Origin: CAVUBL01 sp963739795
GTDB lineage: Bacteria > Acidobacteriota > Thermoanaerobaculia > Multivoradales > DATKCC01
DNA: 64,000 nucleotides
Direction of reading: 5' to 3'
Assembly (NCBI GenBank): GCA_963739795.1
Contig: CAVUBL010000007.1
Coordinates: 186,001 to 250,000 of the forward strand
The first letter of the stretch is position 1. Each line of letters begins with the position of its first letter. The position numbers and the translations under genes are program-made. The notes under the pieces were generated by a model that was not told where the DNA came from, made no database searches, and worked only from the letters and a program-made list of their open reading frames with translations. Below, one piece after another: positions 8,219 through 19,569 of this stretch.

Positions 8219-8830
8219 GATCACCCCCGTCACCATCTCATTCCCTCTCCCTCCTTCACGGGGAGCGAGGGACGCCGATCTCATTGCATCACCCCCCTCA
8301 CCCTCGATCCCTCTCCCTCCCTCACGGGGGGCGAGGGACGCCCCCACCCGCCCGGCCCTCCGTTGAGGAGTCCGAGCCCGCCGAGTCCACCGCATCACCC
8401 CCCTCACCCTCATTCCCTCTCCCTCCCTCACGGGGGGCGAGGGACGCCGATCTGATTGCATCACCCCCCTCACCCTCGATCCCTCTCCCTCCCTCACGGG
8501 GGGCGAGGGACGCCCCCACCCGCCCGGCCCTCCGTTGAGGAGTCCGAGCCCGCCGAGTCCACCGCATCACCCCCCTCACCCTCATTCCCTCTCCCTCCCT
8601 CACGGGGGGCGAGGGACGCCCCCACCCGCCCGGCCCTCCGGTGAGGAGTCCGAGCCCGCCGAGTCCACCGCATCACCCCCCTCACCCTCATTCCCTCTCC
8701 CTCCCTCACGGGAGGCGAGGGACGCCGATCTGATTGCATCACCCCCCTCACCCTCGATCCCTCTCCCTCCCTCACGGGGGGCGAGGGACGCCCCCACCCG
8801 CCCATTACTCCGGTGAGGAGTCCGAGCCCG
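8219..8830. repeat. Seven-copy GC-rich hairpin repeat with short and long units
   Basis: Units begin with (g/c)atcacccccctcaccct at 8219, 8287, 8393, 8459, 8565, 8671 and 8737. Each contains a pyrimidine-rich arm ending in ccctccctcacg followed by ggggcgagggacgc, which can fold as a hairpin around TCAC. Unit length alternates: short (66-68 bp) or long (106 bp, with a further 40 bp ending gtccaccg), in the order short-long-short-long-long-short-long. This implies duplication of a roughly 172-bp short+long block. There are no unique spacers, and the open frames across the array are low-complexity artefacts. Confidence 0.9.
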
Positions 8831-8891
8831 TCGATCCGTCCAACCCTCCCGCCGCCGGGCGGGGGAGACAGCCCCAACGATCGAGGTGGCA

Positions 8892-8958
8892 GCCCGCGGG
8901 GCGCGGTGGTTTCTCGCCGGCGCAGTCTGCCGCCGAGAAAGCCACCCGACCCGCGGGC
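8892..8958. other. Large imperfect inverted repeat upstream of lon
   Basis: Outer arms GCCCGCGGG (8892-8900) and CCCGCGGGC (8950-8958) enclose inner arms GTGGTTTCTCG (8906-8916) and CGAGAAAGCCAC (8934-8945). It could be a terminator for the upstream region or a structured leader. The rest of 8831-9162 shows no gene. Confidence 0.5.
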
Positions 8959-9162
8959 GTCTACCCCCCTCCACCGCCCCAGCAACCCCTCTCAACCGCC
9001 CCGGAATAATCCACCCGCCCGGCACCTTCTACTATCTGAGTAAAGTACCCTCAAGTCTTCGGCCAGGAGCTGCCGGGCGCGAGGGCCGATAGATCCGGCG
9101 GCCGTCCGGGGCCCTTCCCGGCCGGCGGCGGATTTGCATAACTCAACCGACGTGGGGAGTCG

Positions 9163-11787
<2,625 letters not shown>

Positions 11788-11846
11788 CCGCGACAACTCC
11801 GGAGCGACCCGGCCGGCGTCGGCTGCATCGCCCCGTTCCAGAGAAG

Positions 11847-11872
11847 CGGCCGCCCCGGGCCCGGGGCGGCCG
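11847..11872 (+). terminator. lon transcription terminator
   Basis: A perfect 26-bp GC palindrome (13-bp arms) 59 nt after the lon stop, followed by taatgttt. The stem strength and the short T-rich trail fit an intrinsic terminator. Confidence 0.65.
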
Positions 11873-11951
11873 TAATGTTTCCTCTAGGTGGCAGAGGGAT
11901 TGCTTGGCGTGGGGGGGGAGCTTGCACTCATCGCCGCCGGAGGAACCCGCC

Positions 11952-12767
11952 GTGACCCGACTCCGTAGCCTCACCCTCGCCGCTCTCGGCGCTGCCGCCG
12001 CCCTCGGTGCGCTCGGTGCCTGCCTGGGGGCCTGCGCCACGTCGGGGCTCGGCGCCGAGCCGCCCAACCTGATCTCCCTGGAGGAGGAGTGGAGCCTGGG
12101 GGAGCGACTGGCACGGGACCTCGACGGCAAGCTCCGCTTGGTCGACGACCCCCAGGCCGTGGGCTACGTGAGCCAGGTGGGCGAGCGGATCGTAGCCCAG
12201 ACCGAGCTGGCCAACCTGCCCTGGCACTTCCACATCGTCAAGGACCCGGAAGTGAACGCGTTCGCCCTCCCCGGCGGCCAGGTCTACGTCGACACCGGCC
12301 TGATCGGCACCGCCGCCGACGTGGCCGAGCTCGCCGGGGTCCTGGCTCACGAGATCGGCCACGGCGTGGCCCGCCACGGCGCCGAGCAGCTCTCCCACGC
12401 CTACGGTCTCAAGGTCGTCTCCGGCCTGGTGCTCGACCAGAACCCGTCGGTCTACCAGCAGATCCTGACCCGGATCGTCGACCGGGGCACCCTGGCCAAG
12501 TTCAGCCGCGACGACGAGAGGGAGGCCGATGCCCTGGGAGTGACCTACATGTCGGAGGCGGGCTACGACCCCCACGGCATGCCGCAGATCTTCCAGGTTC
12601 TGCTGACCGACCGCCGGAGCCGGCCGGGCAGCGTGGCGCGGTTCTTCCGGAGCCACCCGCTGACCGAGGCGCGGATCCGCGACGTCAACGCCGAGATCGC
12701 CGCCAAGCACCTGACGGGAAGCCTCCGCCACGACCCCGGCTACCAGAGGCTGCGTAGGCGCTTCTGA
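11952..12767 (+). CDS. M48-family metalloprotease lipoprotein
   Basis: Zinc protease of 271 residues resembling BepA/LoiP-type outer-membrane quality-control enzymes. After a basic start and hydrophobic stretch come cysteines in lipobox-like contexts (ALGAC, LGAC), so a lipoprotein facing the periplasm is likely. The zinc site HEIGHG and the downstream glutamate ligand in DDEREAD are present. GTG 11952 is preferred because GGAGGA lies 8 nt upstream and the signal peptide then starts with TRLRSL; an upstream in-frame ATG at 11904 would add an unsupported extension. Its stop codon is the first part of a stray copy of the repeat seen at 8219-8830. Confidence 0.88.
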   Translation: MTRLRSLTLAALGAAAALGALGACLGACATSGLGAEPPNLISLEEEWSLGERLARDLDGKLRLVDDPQAVGYVSQVGERIVAQTELANLPWHFHIVKDPEVNAFALPGGQVYVDTGLIGTAADVAELAGVLAHEIGHGVARHGAEQLSHAYGLKVVSGLVLDQNPSVYQQILTRIVDRGTLAKFSRDDEREADALGVTYMSEAGYDPHGMPQIFQVLLTDRRSRPGSVARFFRSHPLTEARIRDVNAEIAAKHLTGSLRHDPGYQRLRRRF

Positions 12768-12836
12768 CTGGATCACCCCCGCATCCCCTCGCTCCCCTTC
12801 CCTCCCTCGAGGGGGGAAGGGGACGCCCCCGTCCAG
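12765..12836. repeat. Single diverged copy of the 8.2-kb hairpin repeat
   Basis: The 17-nt start TGACTGGATCACCCCCG (12765-12781) is identical to the start of the first unit of the large array (8213-8229), and the following pyrimidine arm and gaggggggaaggggacgcc arm keep the hairpin pattern. In both places the first three bases are the stop codon of the upstream gene. Confidence 0.75.
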
Positions 12837-12839
12837 GTC

Positions 12840-13190
12840 TGGCGGCCTGGCCTTGAGTCCCGGGCACGGACGCCTTCGGGCAGGTCGGCGCGCTCAGCAG
12901 GAGCTTCTCCGTCCCGTACCCGACGCCCCGGAAGGCGGGGTCGTCGACCATCCGCACCACCAGCCCCCCCACCCGCGTCGCGGTGACCGCCGAGGCCGAG
13001 GAGCGCGCCCTCGGCCCACACCGGGGCCGCTCGGTCGCCACCAGAGTGCCACCTTGGCGCACCCACCGGCCGAGATCCTCCACCACCTTCTCCGATAGCC
13101 CAGGACCGACCGGGGCGTGGGCACCGCCGGGTCGTAGTCGACGCCCGCCGGCAAGTAGTAGGGCGGGGGGCTTCGTGCCGCCGCCCGGAA
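12840..13190 (-). pseudogene. Remnant of an M14 zinc-carboxypeptidase-like protein (C-terminal end)
   Basis: Two minus-strand frames together read like the C-terminal part of a large bacterial M14 peptidase: one gives YLPAGVDYDPAVPTPRSVLG (about 13158-13100), and after a frameshift another gives EKVVEDLGRWVRQGGTLVA and VDDPAFRGVGYGTEKLLL (about 13095-12900). There is no start codon, catalytic half or intact frame. The fragment lies just downstream of the LpxC fusion gene. Assignment rests on recalled family wording, so it is tentative. Confidence 0.4.
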
Positions 13191-13223
13191 CGGGTCGGTG
13201 CATGATGCCTCCGGGAAGGACGG

Positions 13224-14549
13224 CTACGAGCTCAGCGTCGCCTGTGCCGCCTGGAAGATGGCGCGCTGGAGGGCGATGTTGTCCCGGTGACCGGTGAGCT
13301 TGGCGGTGATCTTGCCCCGGACCGGGTAGCCGAGCAGGTAGAGGTCGCCGATGATGTCCAGGATCTTGTGGCGCACGAACTCGTCGGGGAAGCGCAGCTC
13401 CGTGTTGATTACGTTGTCCTCGCCGACCAGGATGAAGTTGTCCAGGCGCCCGCCCGAGCCCAGGCCGATCTCGTTCATCATCTTCAGGTCGCGCATGAAC
13501 CCGAACGTCCGGCACGGGGCGATCTCGCGACGGTAGGCCTCGAAGTCGGTGAGGATGAACTCGTGGAACTGCTCGCCGATGGGCGGCGGGTACCGGAGCA
13601 GGTAGGAGACGGAGAAGACCTCGGCCGGCTCGATGACCAGGCTCTTCTCGCCGCCCTTTCCGTCGCCCACCTCGTAACGGCGATCGATCACCAGCTCCCG
13701 GCGCGGGACGGGTTGGTCCTCGACGCCGATCTCGACCAGGCGGTCGCAGAACTCCCACGCCGAGCCGTCGAGCACCGGGATCTCGCCGTGCACCTTGATC
13801 AGCAGGTTGGTCACCCCGGCGGCGTGGAGGGCCGAGAGCAGGTGCTCGACCGTGCGCACCGACTGGCCCGAGCGCTCGAGGGTGGTGGCGTACTCGGTGT
13901 CGGCCACCGAGGTCACGTGGGCCGGGATCAGGATGTCCTGGGGCAGGGTCAGGAAGTGGATGCCGCTGTCCGGAGGCAGGGGCTGGATGACCATGCCCGT
14001 GCGGCCGCCCGAGTGGAGACCCAGGCCGTAGATCACGCTCGCCTCGCGGATCGTGCGCTGGGGCACGTCAGAGGTCTGGAGCTGCGGCAGGCCCGGCGGC
14101 GGCTCGATGCGGCTCGCCATTTCCGTGCGCCGGCCGAGCTCCAGGACCCCGGCCGCCCCCGCCGCTCCGTTCTCTCCGGTTCCATGCTTCTGGGCCAGGG
14201 CCGCCGCCACCGCCGACACGGTCTGGGCGTAGGAGAGGGGCTTCTCCAGGTAGTCGTGGGCCCCCATCTTGATGGACTTCACCGCGGTCGAGGCCGTGCC
14301 GTGGCCCGAGATCATGATCACCGCGGCCGCCGGATCGACCTCCTTCAGGGCCTGGAGGGTTTCGAGGCCGTCCCGGTCGGCGAGCCAGATGTCGAGGAAG
14401 ACCAGGTCGGGGCGCTCGCTCTGGTAGATCTCCAGCGCCTCGCGCCCGCTGGTGGTGGTGAGGGTGCGATAGCCCTCGTCCCCGAGGATGTCGGACAGAG
14501 TGGCGAGGATTCCGGGCTCGTCGTCGACGATGAGGACCAGCTCGTTCAT
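13224..14549 (-). CDS. lpxC: Response-regulator receiver domain fused to LpxC deacetylase
   Basis: A single 441-residue protein. Residues 1-118 are a CheY-type receiver of the NtrX kind: acidic pair D9/D10, phospho-acceptor D53 in FLDIW, MISGHGT, and the conserved lysine in YLEKPL. After a linker (about 118-155) residues 158-441 are a complete LpxC, the zinc UDP-3-O-acyl-N-acetylglucosamine deacetylase that commits lipid A synthesis: TVEHLLSALHAAG with zinc-ligand histidine, IPVLDGSA, HKILDIIGDLYLLG with the other ligands, and the GHRDN active-site histidine. No stop or restart lies between the domains. ATG 14549 gives the normal receiver N-terminus. A divergent SpoIIE-type phosphatase starts 95 nt away. 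Confidence 0.93.
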   Translation of the reverse strand: MNELVLIVDDEPGILATLSDILGDEGYRTLTTTSGREALEIYQSERPDLVFLDIWLADRDGLETLQALKEVDPAAAVIMISGHGTASTAVKSIKMGAHDYLEKPLSYAQTVSAVAAALAQKHGTGENGAAGAAGVLELGRRTEMASRIEPPPGLPQLQTSDVPQRTIREASVIYGLGLHSGGRTGMVIQPLPPDSGIHFLTLPQDILIPAHVTSVADTEYATTLERSGQSVRTVEHLLSALHAAGVTNLLIKVHGEIPVLDGSAWEFCDRLVEIGVEDQPVPRRELVIDRRYEVGDGKGGEKSLVIEPAEVFSVSYLLRYPPPIGEQFHEFILTDFEAYRREIAPCRTFGFMRDLKMMNEIGLGSGGRLDNFILVGEDNVINTELRFPDEFVRHKILDIIGDLYLLGYPVRGKITAKLTGHRDNIALQRAIFQAAQATLSS

Positions 14550-14644
14550 GCGGCGGAAAGTCTAGCAGGGCCGAAACCGTGGGCGTTTCATCGAAAGCGC
14601 AGGGTTCTTGGAACTTTGGAGAACCCGGAGCGTACCTGAGCTTG

Positions 14645-15829
14645 ATGAAGCCTGACCGACAGCACCTCGGCACACTCCTTCGCAACGCGGTCGCTGCCGT
14701 CCTCCTGGGCGCCGGCATCGGCTTCATCTTCTGGCTTGCAAGCTCCTCGCACGGAGCGCTGTGGCCCCAGCTCGTGGTTTCGGCGCTGGTCGGCGCCTGC
14801 ATTTACCTGGTGGCGCATCTGCTCCTGCGCATCTTCAGGCCCTGGATCGAGCGCCTCACCGGGGTGCGCTCTCGGTTGGCGCTGGCGGCGCTCTTCTTCA
14901 TCTCGGGCGTCGGCGGCTGGTGCCTCGCGCTGGTACTCGTTCCCCTGGTGAGCGGCGGGCACTGGAGGTTCGGGATGGGCGGTTGGGGATTCGCCCTCAG
15001 CTTCGCCGGCGGGCTGGGCGTGGTGCTGGGCCTGAGCCTGTACAGCTACCAGGTCCTCCGCGACCGCCTCGAGCAATCGATCGAAAAGATTCACGAGCAG
15101 GAGTTCGCCGAGCGCGAGCTCGAGACGGCGCGCGCCATCCAGAAGCGCCTCCTCCCCCCGACCCCGTTCGAAGGCCCCGGCTACCGGCTGGCGGCCCGCA
15201 ACCTGCCGGCGCGCTACGTAGCGGGGGACTTCTACGACCTGTGCCCGGGCGACGAGGGCTCGGTGGGGTTGGTGGTGGCGGACGTGGCTGGCAAGGGGAT
15301 GGGGGCGAGCCTGGTGATGGCCTCGGTCAAGACCATGGTCTCGTTCGTCGCCCCGGGGCGTTCGCCGGCCGAGATCCTGACCGAGCTCAACCGCAATCTG
15401 GCGGCCGAGCTGGGCCCCCGGGACTTCGTGGCGCTCTGCTTCGTCCGCTACGAGCCGTCGACCGGCGCCTTCGAGCTGGCGAACGCGGGCCTGCCCGACC
15501 CGTACGTACTCGCCCCCGGGCGGCCCCCGCGGCCGCTTCCGGCTCCCGGCCCGCGCCTCCCGCTGGGCATGCGCTCGGCCCTCTGCTACCAGAGCCTCAC
15601 GGGCCGTCTGGAGGCGGGCGAGCGGCTGCTGATCCTCTCGGACGGCCTCCCCGAGGCCCCGACGGCGGAGGGCGAGCCGCTGGGCTACGAACGACTGGAG
15701 GAGCTGCTGGAGCTCGCGGAGGAGAGCCCGGAGAGGTGGCTCGACCTTCTGGTGGAGCGGATCGAGGAGCTCACCGGAGAGCCGCGCCAGGACGACTGGA
15801 CGGCCCTGGTCCTGGAACGGACCGCGTGA
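14645..15829 (+). CDS. Membrane-bound SpoIIE/RsbU-type PP2C phosphatase
   Basis: About 394 residues: three or four hydrophobic segments in the first 150 residues, a short coiled linker (residues about 150-185 with ETARAIQKRLLPPTPF), then a PP2C-like domain with the metal-binding signatures AGDFYDL, VADVAGKGMGASL, and ILSDGLPEA near the end. Such enzymes remove phosphate from serine on anti-sigma-factor antagonists in partner-switching pathways. The neighbouring receiver-LpxC gene is transcribed divergently. ATG 14645 is chosen; TTG 14642 is equally close to the purine-rich stretch upstream. No partner kinase or STAS protein is adjacent. Confidence 0.85.
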   Translation: MKPDRQHLGTLLRNAVAAVLLGAGIGFIFWLASSSHGALWPQLVVSALVGACIYLVAHLLLRIFRPWIERLTGVRSRLALAALFFISGVGGWCLALVLVPLVSGGHWRFGMGGWGFALSFAGGLGVVLGLSLYSYQVLRDRLEQSIEKIHEQEFAERELETARAIQKRLLPPTPFEGPGYRLAARNLPARYVAGDFYDLCPGDEGSVGLVVADVAGKGMGASLVMASVKTMVSFVAPGRSPAEILTELNRNLAAELGPRDFVALCFVRYEPSTGAFELANAGLPDPYVLAPGRPPRPLPAPGPRLPLGMRSALCYQSLTGRLEAGERLLILSDGLPEAPTAEGEPLGYERLEELLELAEESPERWLDLLVERIEELTGEPRQDDWTALVLERTA

Positions 15830-15854
15830 AGCCGGCCGCGACCCCGCGGGGATC

Positions 15855-16682
15855 TCAATCCGGAGAGGCGGGCCGGGCCGCCGGGTCGGACCCCGCACCC
15901 CCGCCGGCCTCGAGGCGGGCCCGGAAGCGGGCCTCGAGGGTCGCCAGGTAGCCACTCTCGTGGGACAGCTCGCCGGCCAAGCGGTCGACGACGTCGCCCA
16001 GGAGGTGCTCCTCCTCGGCCTCAGGGAGCTCGGCCTCGCCGGCGCGGCCCGCCCGGCGGCGCCGGAAGGGGGAGGCGAGGAGCCGTGCGCCCCGGCGGAG
16101 CAGTCGCCGACTGCCCCGAAAGGACCTCTTGAGCGCCTGGTCGACGGGCCGCGGGTCGACCTCCTCGAGAGCCTGTTCGAGGGCCCGCCGGACCCGCCAC
16201 GCCGCGAGCTCGTCCGAGGGCGGCATCGCGGCGCCCGCGGCCGGATTGGCTGGAGTCAGGGCGGCGTGGAGGAGGTAGCCCTCGTGGAAGGTGCGCGAGG
16301 CGGTGTCGACGCTCTCCTTGACGGCGAAGACCAGGAGCACCTTGCGCAGGAGCTTGGCGAAGAGCCGGACTGTGAGGCTCCAGAGCGCCCATCCGAGCCA
16401 CCCGAGGCAGCCCCGGGACCCCCGGACGGTGCCCGCCAGGTAGTCGACCTGGCCGGGGGTGAGCGCCGCGCCCCGCTCCCGGGCGAGCTCGCGGACCTGG
16501 TGGCGGCGGACGGCGTCGAGCACCCGGTCGTCCAGGAACGGCACCGGGATCAGCGGGCAGAGGCCGGCGAGGAGGCTGAAGAAGGTCACCCGGCGAAGCC
16601 AGGGCGCCGCCGGCTCAACCACGCCGCCCGGCGCAGAGCCCTGGGCCTTCGCGGAGGGCGTCTTTGCGATACGGTCACGCAC
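15855..16682 (-). CDS. Hypothetical membrane-associated protein
   Basis: A 255-275-residue protein I do not recognise. It has a hydrophobic stretch near the N-terminus (FFSLLAGLCPLIPVPFLDD), another around LGWLGWALWSLTVRLFAKLLRKVLLVF, then a charged, helical C-terminal half. GTG 16682 gives the longest frame and would abut the start of the divergent MutS-like gene; GTG 16622 is an alternative that leaves room for regulatory DNA. No catalytic motif is evident. Confidence 0.6.
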   Translation of the reverse strand: MRDRIAKTPSAKAQGSAPGGVVEPAAPWLRRVTFFSLLAGLCPLIPVPFLDDRVLDAVRRHQVRELARERGAALTPGQVDYLAGTVRGSRGCLGWLGWALWSLTVRLFAKLLRKVLLVFAVKESVDTASRTFHEGYLLHAALTPANPAAGAAMPPSDELAAWRVRRALEQALEEVDPRPVDQALKRSFRGSRRLLRRGARLLASPFRRRRAGRAGEAELPEAEEEHLLGDVVDRLAGELSHESGYLATLEARFRARLEAGGGAGSDPAARPASPD

Positions 16683-18764
16683 GTGCCGAACGAGTATGCA
16701 CGAGCTGCACCCGAGCCCCGCGACCGCACCGAGCCCGCGCCCTCGGCGACGAGCGCCTCGCCAGGGGGCGGCGTGCCCAGCCCCGACGACGCGTATCGCT
16801 CGCGCCGGGACGCCTTCTCCCGCCAGGCCGCCGAGATCGCCGCGCGCTCCCGGCGGGTCACCGGCGGACGCCTGGCGAGCTTCTTCGCTGCCCTCGCTGC
16901 CCTCGGCGTCGCCGTCGTGGGCAGCCCGTCGCCGCGTCCGTTCTGGCTCGCCGCGGGCGGCGTCTGCCTCGTCGTCTTCGTCTCGTTGGTGACCCTCGAC
17001 AGCCGCCTCACCCGACGGCGGCGGCGGGCGGAGGCGCTCCGGGAGGTCAACGAGCGGGCCCTGGCCCGACGGCGGCGGGACTGGAAGCTGCTCGCTCCGG
17101 AGAGGACCTCCGCCGGCCGGAAGGGCCGTTCGGCCGCCGGGTCCGACGAGGAAAAGCCGGCGACGGCGTCCGCCCCGTATGCGAGAGATCTGGGCCTCTT
17201 CGGCCACGCCTCCCTCTACCGGCTCCTGGACACGGCGGCGACCCCGGCCGGGCGGCGGCGCCTGGCCCGGTGGCTCGAGTCCCCGGCGTCGCCGCCCGAG
17301 ATCGTCCGCCGCCAGGAGGCGGTCCGAGCCCTCGCCCCGGAGCTCGAGTGGCGCCAGGGTCTCGAGGCCGGGGGCCACCTCGTGGGCTCCGGCGCCCTCG
17401 ACGAGGAGGATCTCGAGGGTTTCTACGGCTGGGCCGAATCGGGCCCCTGGCTCCTCCGGCGGCCTGTCTTCCTCTGGCTCGCCCGGCTACTCACGCTTCT
17501 CGTCCTGCCCACCTTCTTGGCCTGTCTCTCCGGCCTCCTGGCCGACTCCCTGTGGGTGCTCCCGGCCGTGGGCGCCTTCCTCCTGTCGGCGCCCTTCGCC
17601 AAAGCGATGAGCGAGGCGTTCGATCGGGCGACCGCCGGGGGCGACGGCCTGCGCGGCTACGGCGAGCTCTTCCGCCACCTGGAGAGCCTGCCCGGCGAAG
17701 GCGGGCTCCTGGACGAGCTTCGCGCTCGCCTGGCCACCGAGGAGCGCTCCGCAGCCTTCTGGATGGACCGGCTCGAGCGCCTGACCGTGCTCGCCGACGT
17801 CCGCCACGGCCTGATCCACTTCTTCCTCCAGGTGACCCTTCTCTGGGACTTCCACGTCCTCGCGCGCTTCGAAACCTGGCAGCGCCGCGCCGGCGCCTCC
17901 GCCCGGGGGTGGCTCGAGACCCTGGGCGAGGTGGAGGCGGTGGCGGCCCTCGCAGAGCTCACCCACGCCCAACCCGAGTGGGTCTTCCCCGAGGTCCGGA
18001 GTCCCGGCGGGGAGGACGAGGCCGCGGAACCGTCCGCCCCTCGCTTCGACGGCGAGGAGGTCGGACACCCCCTCCTCGCCGACGACGTGCGCGTGGGCAA
18101 CGACGTGACCGTGGGGCCTCCGGGAACGTTCCTCCTCGTGACCGGCTCGAACATGAGCGGCAAGACCACCCTCCTCAGGGCGATCGGCGCCAACGTCGTC
18201 CTCGCTCAAGCCGGCGCCCCGGTCTGCGCCCGGCGCCTTTCCATGCCCCCCATCGAGCTCGCCACCAGCGTGGTCGTAGAGGACTCCCTGGAGGAAGGGG
18301 TCTCGTTCTTCATGGCCGAGCTCCTGCGCCTGAAGCAGGTGGTCGACACCGCCCGCCGCCCGCCGCCGGGCCGCGCGGTCCTCTACCTGCTGGACGAGGT
18401 CCTCCGCGGCACCAACAGCGCCGAGCGCCAGGTGGCGGTGCGCCGGGTGCTCGAGGAGCTCCTGGCCCTGGGGGCGATCGGCGCCGTGACCACCCACGAC
18501 CTGGAGATCCTCGGGCGGCCGGGCACCGCCGATCAGGAGGACCCGGCGGGAGGGCGGCTCGCCGCGGCGGCCGTCCCCATCCACTTCCGGGAGACCGTCC
18601 ATCCCCGGCCCGAGGGCGGCGCCGAGATGAGCTTCGACTACCGCGCCCGCCCCGGCCTCGCGCCGACCCGCAACGCCCTGCGGCTCCTCGAGGCCGTCGG
18701 GCTGGGCGGCAAGGCGGGCCAGGAACCTGACCCTTCGACGACACCGGGGGACGAGGCCTCATGA
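16683..18764 (+). CDS. MutS-family ATPase with N-terminal membrane segments
   Basis: A 693-residue protein with the MutS clamp/ATPase C-terminus: Walker A GSNMSGKTTLLRAIG, the signature LYLLDEVLRGTNSAER, and VTTHDLEIL. The mismatch-recognition domain of true MutS is absent; instead two hydrophobic pairs (about residues 65-110 and 265-305) suggest membrane attachment, as in a MutS-like subgroup whose role is not settled. GTG 16683 is the longest start; GTG 16773, preceded by AGGGGG, fits better as a ribosome-bound start just before PSPDDAYRSRRDA. The 3' end overlaps the methyltransferase start (ATGA). Confidence 0.82.
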   Translation: MPNEYARAAPEPRDRTEPAPSATSASPGGGVPSPDDAYRSRRDAFSRQAAEIAARSRRVTGGRLASFFAALAALGVAVVGSPSPRPFWLAAGGVCLVVFVSLVTLDSRLTRRRRRAEALREVNERALARRRRDWKLLAPERTSAGRKGRSAAGSDEEKPATASAPYARDLGLFGHASLYRLLDTAATPAGRRRLARWLESPASPPEIVRRQEAVRALAPELEWRQGLEAGGHLVGSGALDEEDLEGFYGWAESGPWLLRRPVFLWLARLLTLLVLPTFLACLSGLLADSLWVLPAVGAFLLSAPFAKAMSEAFDRATAGGDGLRGYGELFRHLESLPGEGGLLDELRARLATEERSAAFWMDRLERLTVLADVRHGLIHFFLQVTLLWDFHVLARFETWQRRAGASARGWLETLGEVEAVAALAELTHAQPEWVFPEVRSPGGEDEAAEPSAPRFDGEEVGHPLLADDVRVGNDVTVGPPGTFLLVTGSNMSGKTTLLRAIGANVVLAQAGAPVCARRLSMPPIELATSVVVEDSLEEGVSFFMAELLRLKQVVDTARRPPPGRAVLYLLDEVLRGTNSAERQVAVRRVLEELLALGAIGAVTTHDLEILGRPGTADQEDPAGGRLAAAAVPIHFRETVHPRPEGGAEMSFDYRARPGLAPTRNALRLLEAVGLGGKAGQEPDPSTTPGDEAS

Positions 18765-19565
18765 GTGAGCTGTCCCGCTTCTACGATCGCTGCGCCGCCT
18801 TCTACGAGGGCGACTACGACGCGGCCGGCTATCACCACGACATCCCCTTCTACGTGGAGCTCGCCCGGGAGTCGAAGCGGCCCGGTCCTGGAGCTGGGCT
18901 GCGGCACGGGACGCGTGCTCCTGCCCATCGCCCGGGCCGGGATCGAGGCGGTGGGCGTCGACGCCTCCCCCGGCATGCTGGAGCAACTCCGGGGCCTCCT
19001 CGCCGGCGAGCCCGATGAGGTTCGCCGCCGCGTCCGCGTGCTCGAGGGCGATATGCGCAGCGTCCGGGTGCCCAGCGGCGAGGGGGCCTTCGCCCTGGTC
19101 ACGGCACCGTTCCGCGTCGCCCAGCACCTCCTGACCCTGGAGGACCGCCGCTCCTGGCTGCGCACGGTGGCCTACCACCTGCGCCGCGAGCCGCCCGGCC
19201 ACCTGGTGTTCGACGTCTTCCAGCCCGACTACGAGCAGATCGCCGACAGCCCCGTGGTCTCGGTGGACATCGAGCGCGTGGAGCCCGGGACCGGCCGGCG
19301 GATCCGCCGCGTCTCCCGGGCCGACCACCATCCCACGAGCCAGACCCTGGACGTGACCTTCGAGTGGCTGGTGGCCGATCCCCACGGCGAGGAGAGGACC
19401 GAGCGCGCGATCGAGACCACCGTGCGCTGGTACACCCGTGGCGAGCTCGAGTGCCTCCTCGCGCTCGAGGGCTTCGAGATCACCGACTTCTGGGGCGACT
19501 TCGAGCACACGCCCTTCGGCCCCGACGCCGAGGACCAGGTGGTGCGGGCCCAGCTCAGCCGGTAG
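18761..19565 (+). pseudogene. Class I SAM-dependent methyltransferase, frameshifted
   Basis: The first frame from ATG 18761 gives FYDRCAAFYEGDYDAAGYHH, the expected lead-in, and a second frame resumes at about 18880 with the SAM motif PVLELGCGTGRVLLPIA and continues to 19565. The join needs a +1 shift near 18875-18885, most simply one extra base in gtcgaagcggc. The restored protein would be about 267 residues, a small-molecule methyltransferase of unknown substrate. It could be true decay or a sequencing error, because everything on both sides of the shift looks well kept. Confidence 0.75.
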
Positions 19566-19569
19566 AGGC

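Noticed and set aside
8219..8830. CRISPR array
   Set aside because: Units are 66-106 bp without unique spacers, spacing is irregular, and no cas genes are present.
8212..9043. Several proline/serine-rich frames on both strands of the repeat array
   Set aside because: They repeat with the DNA units and have no ribosome-binding site or non-repetitive content.
9040..9162. Heat-shock (sigma-32 or CIRCE) element before lon
   Set aside because: I looked for the CIRCE inverted repeat and a sigma-32-type pair of boxes and saw neither clearly.
15855..17378. A 507-residue minus-strand protein
   Set aside because: The portion beyond 16682 is antisense to the MutS-like gene; the real protein is the C-terminal 255-275 residues.
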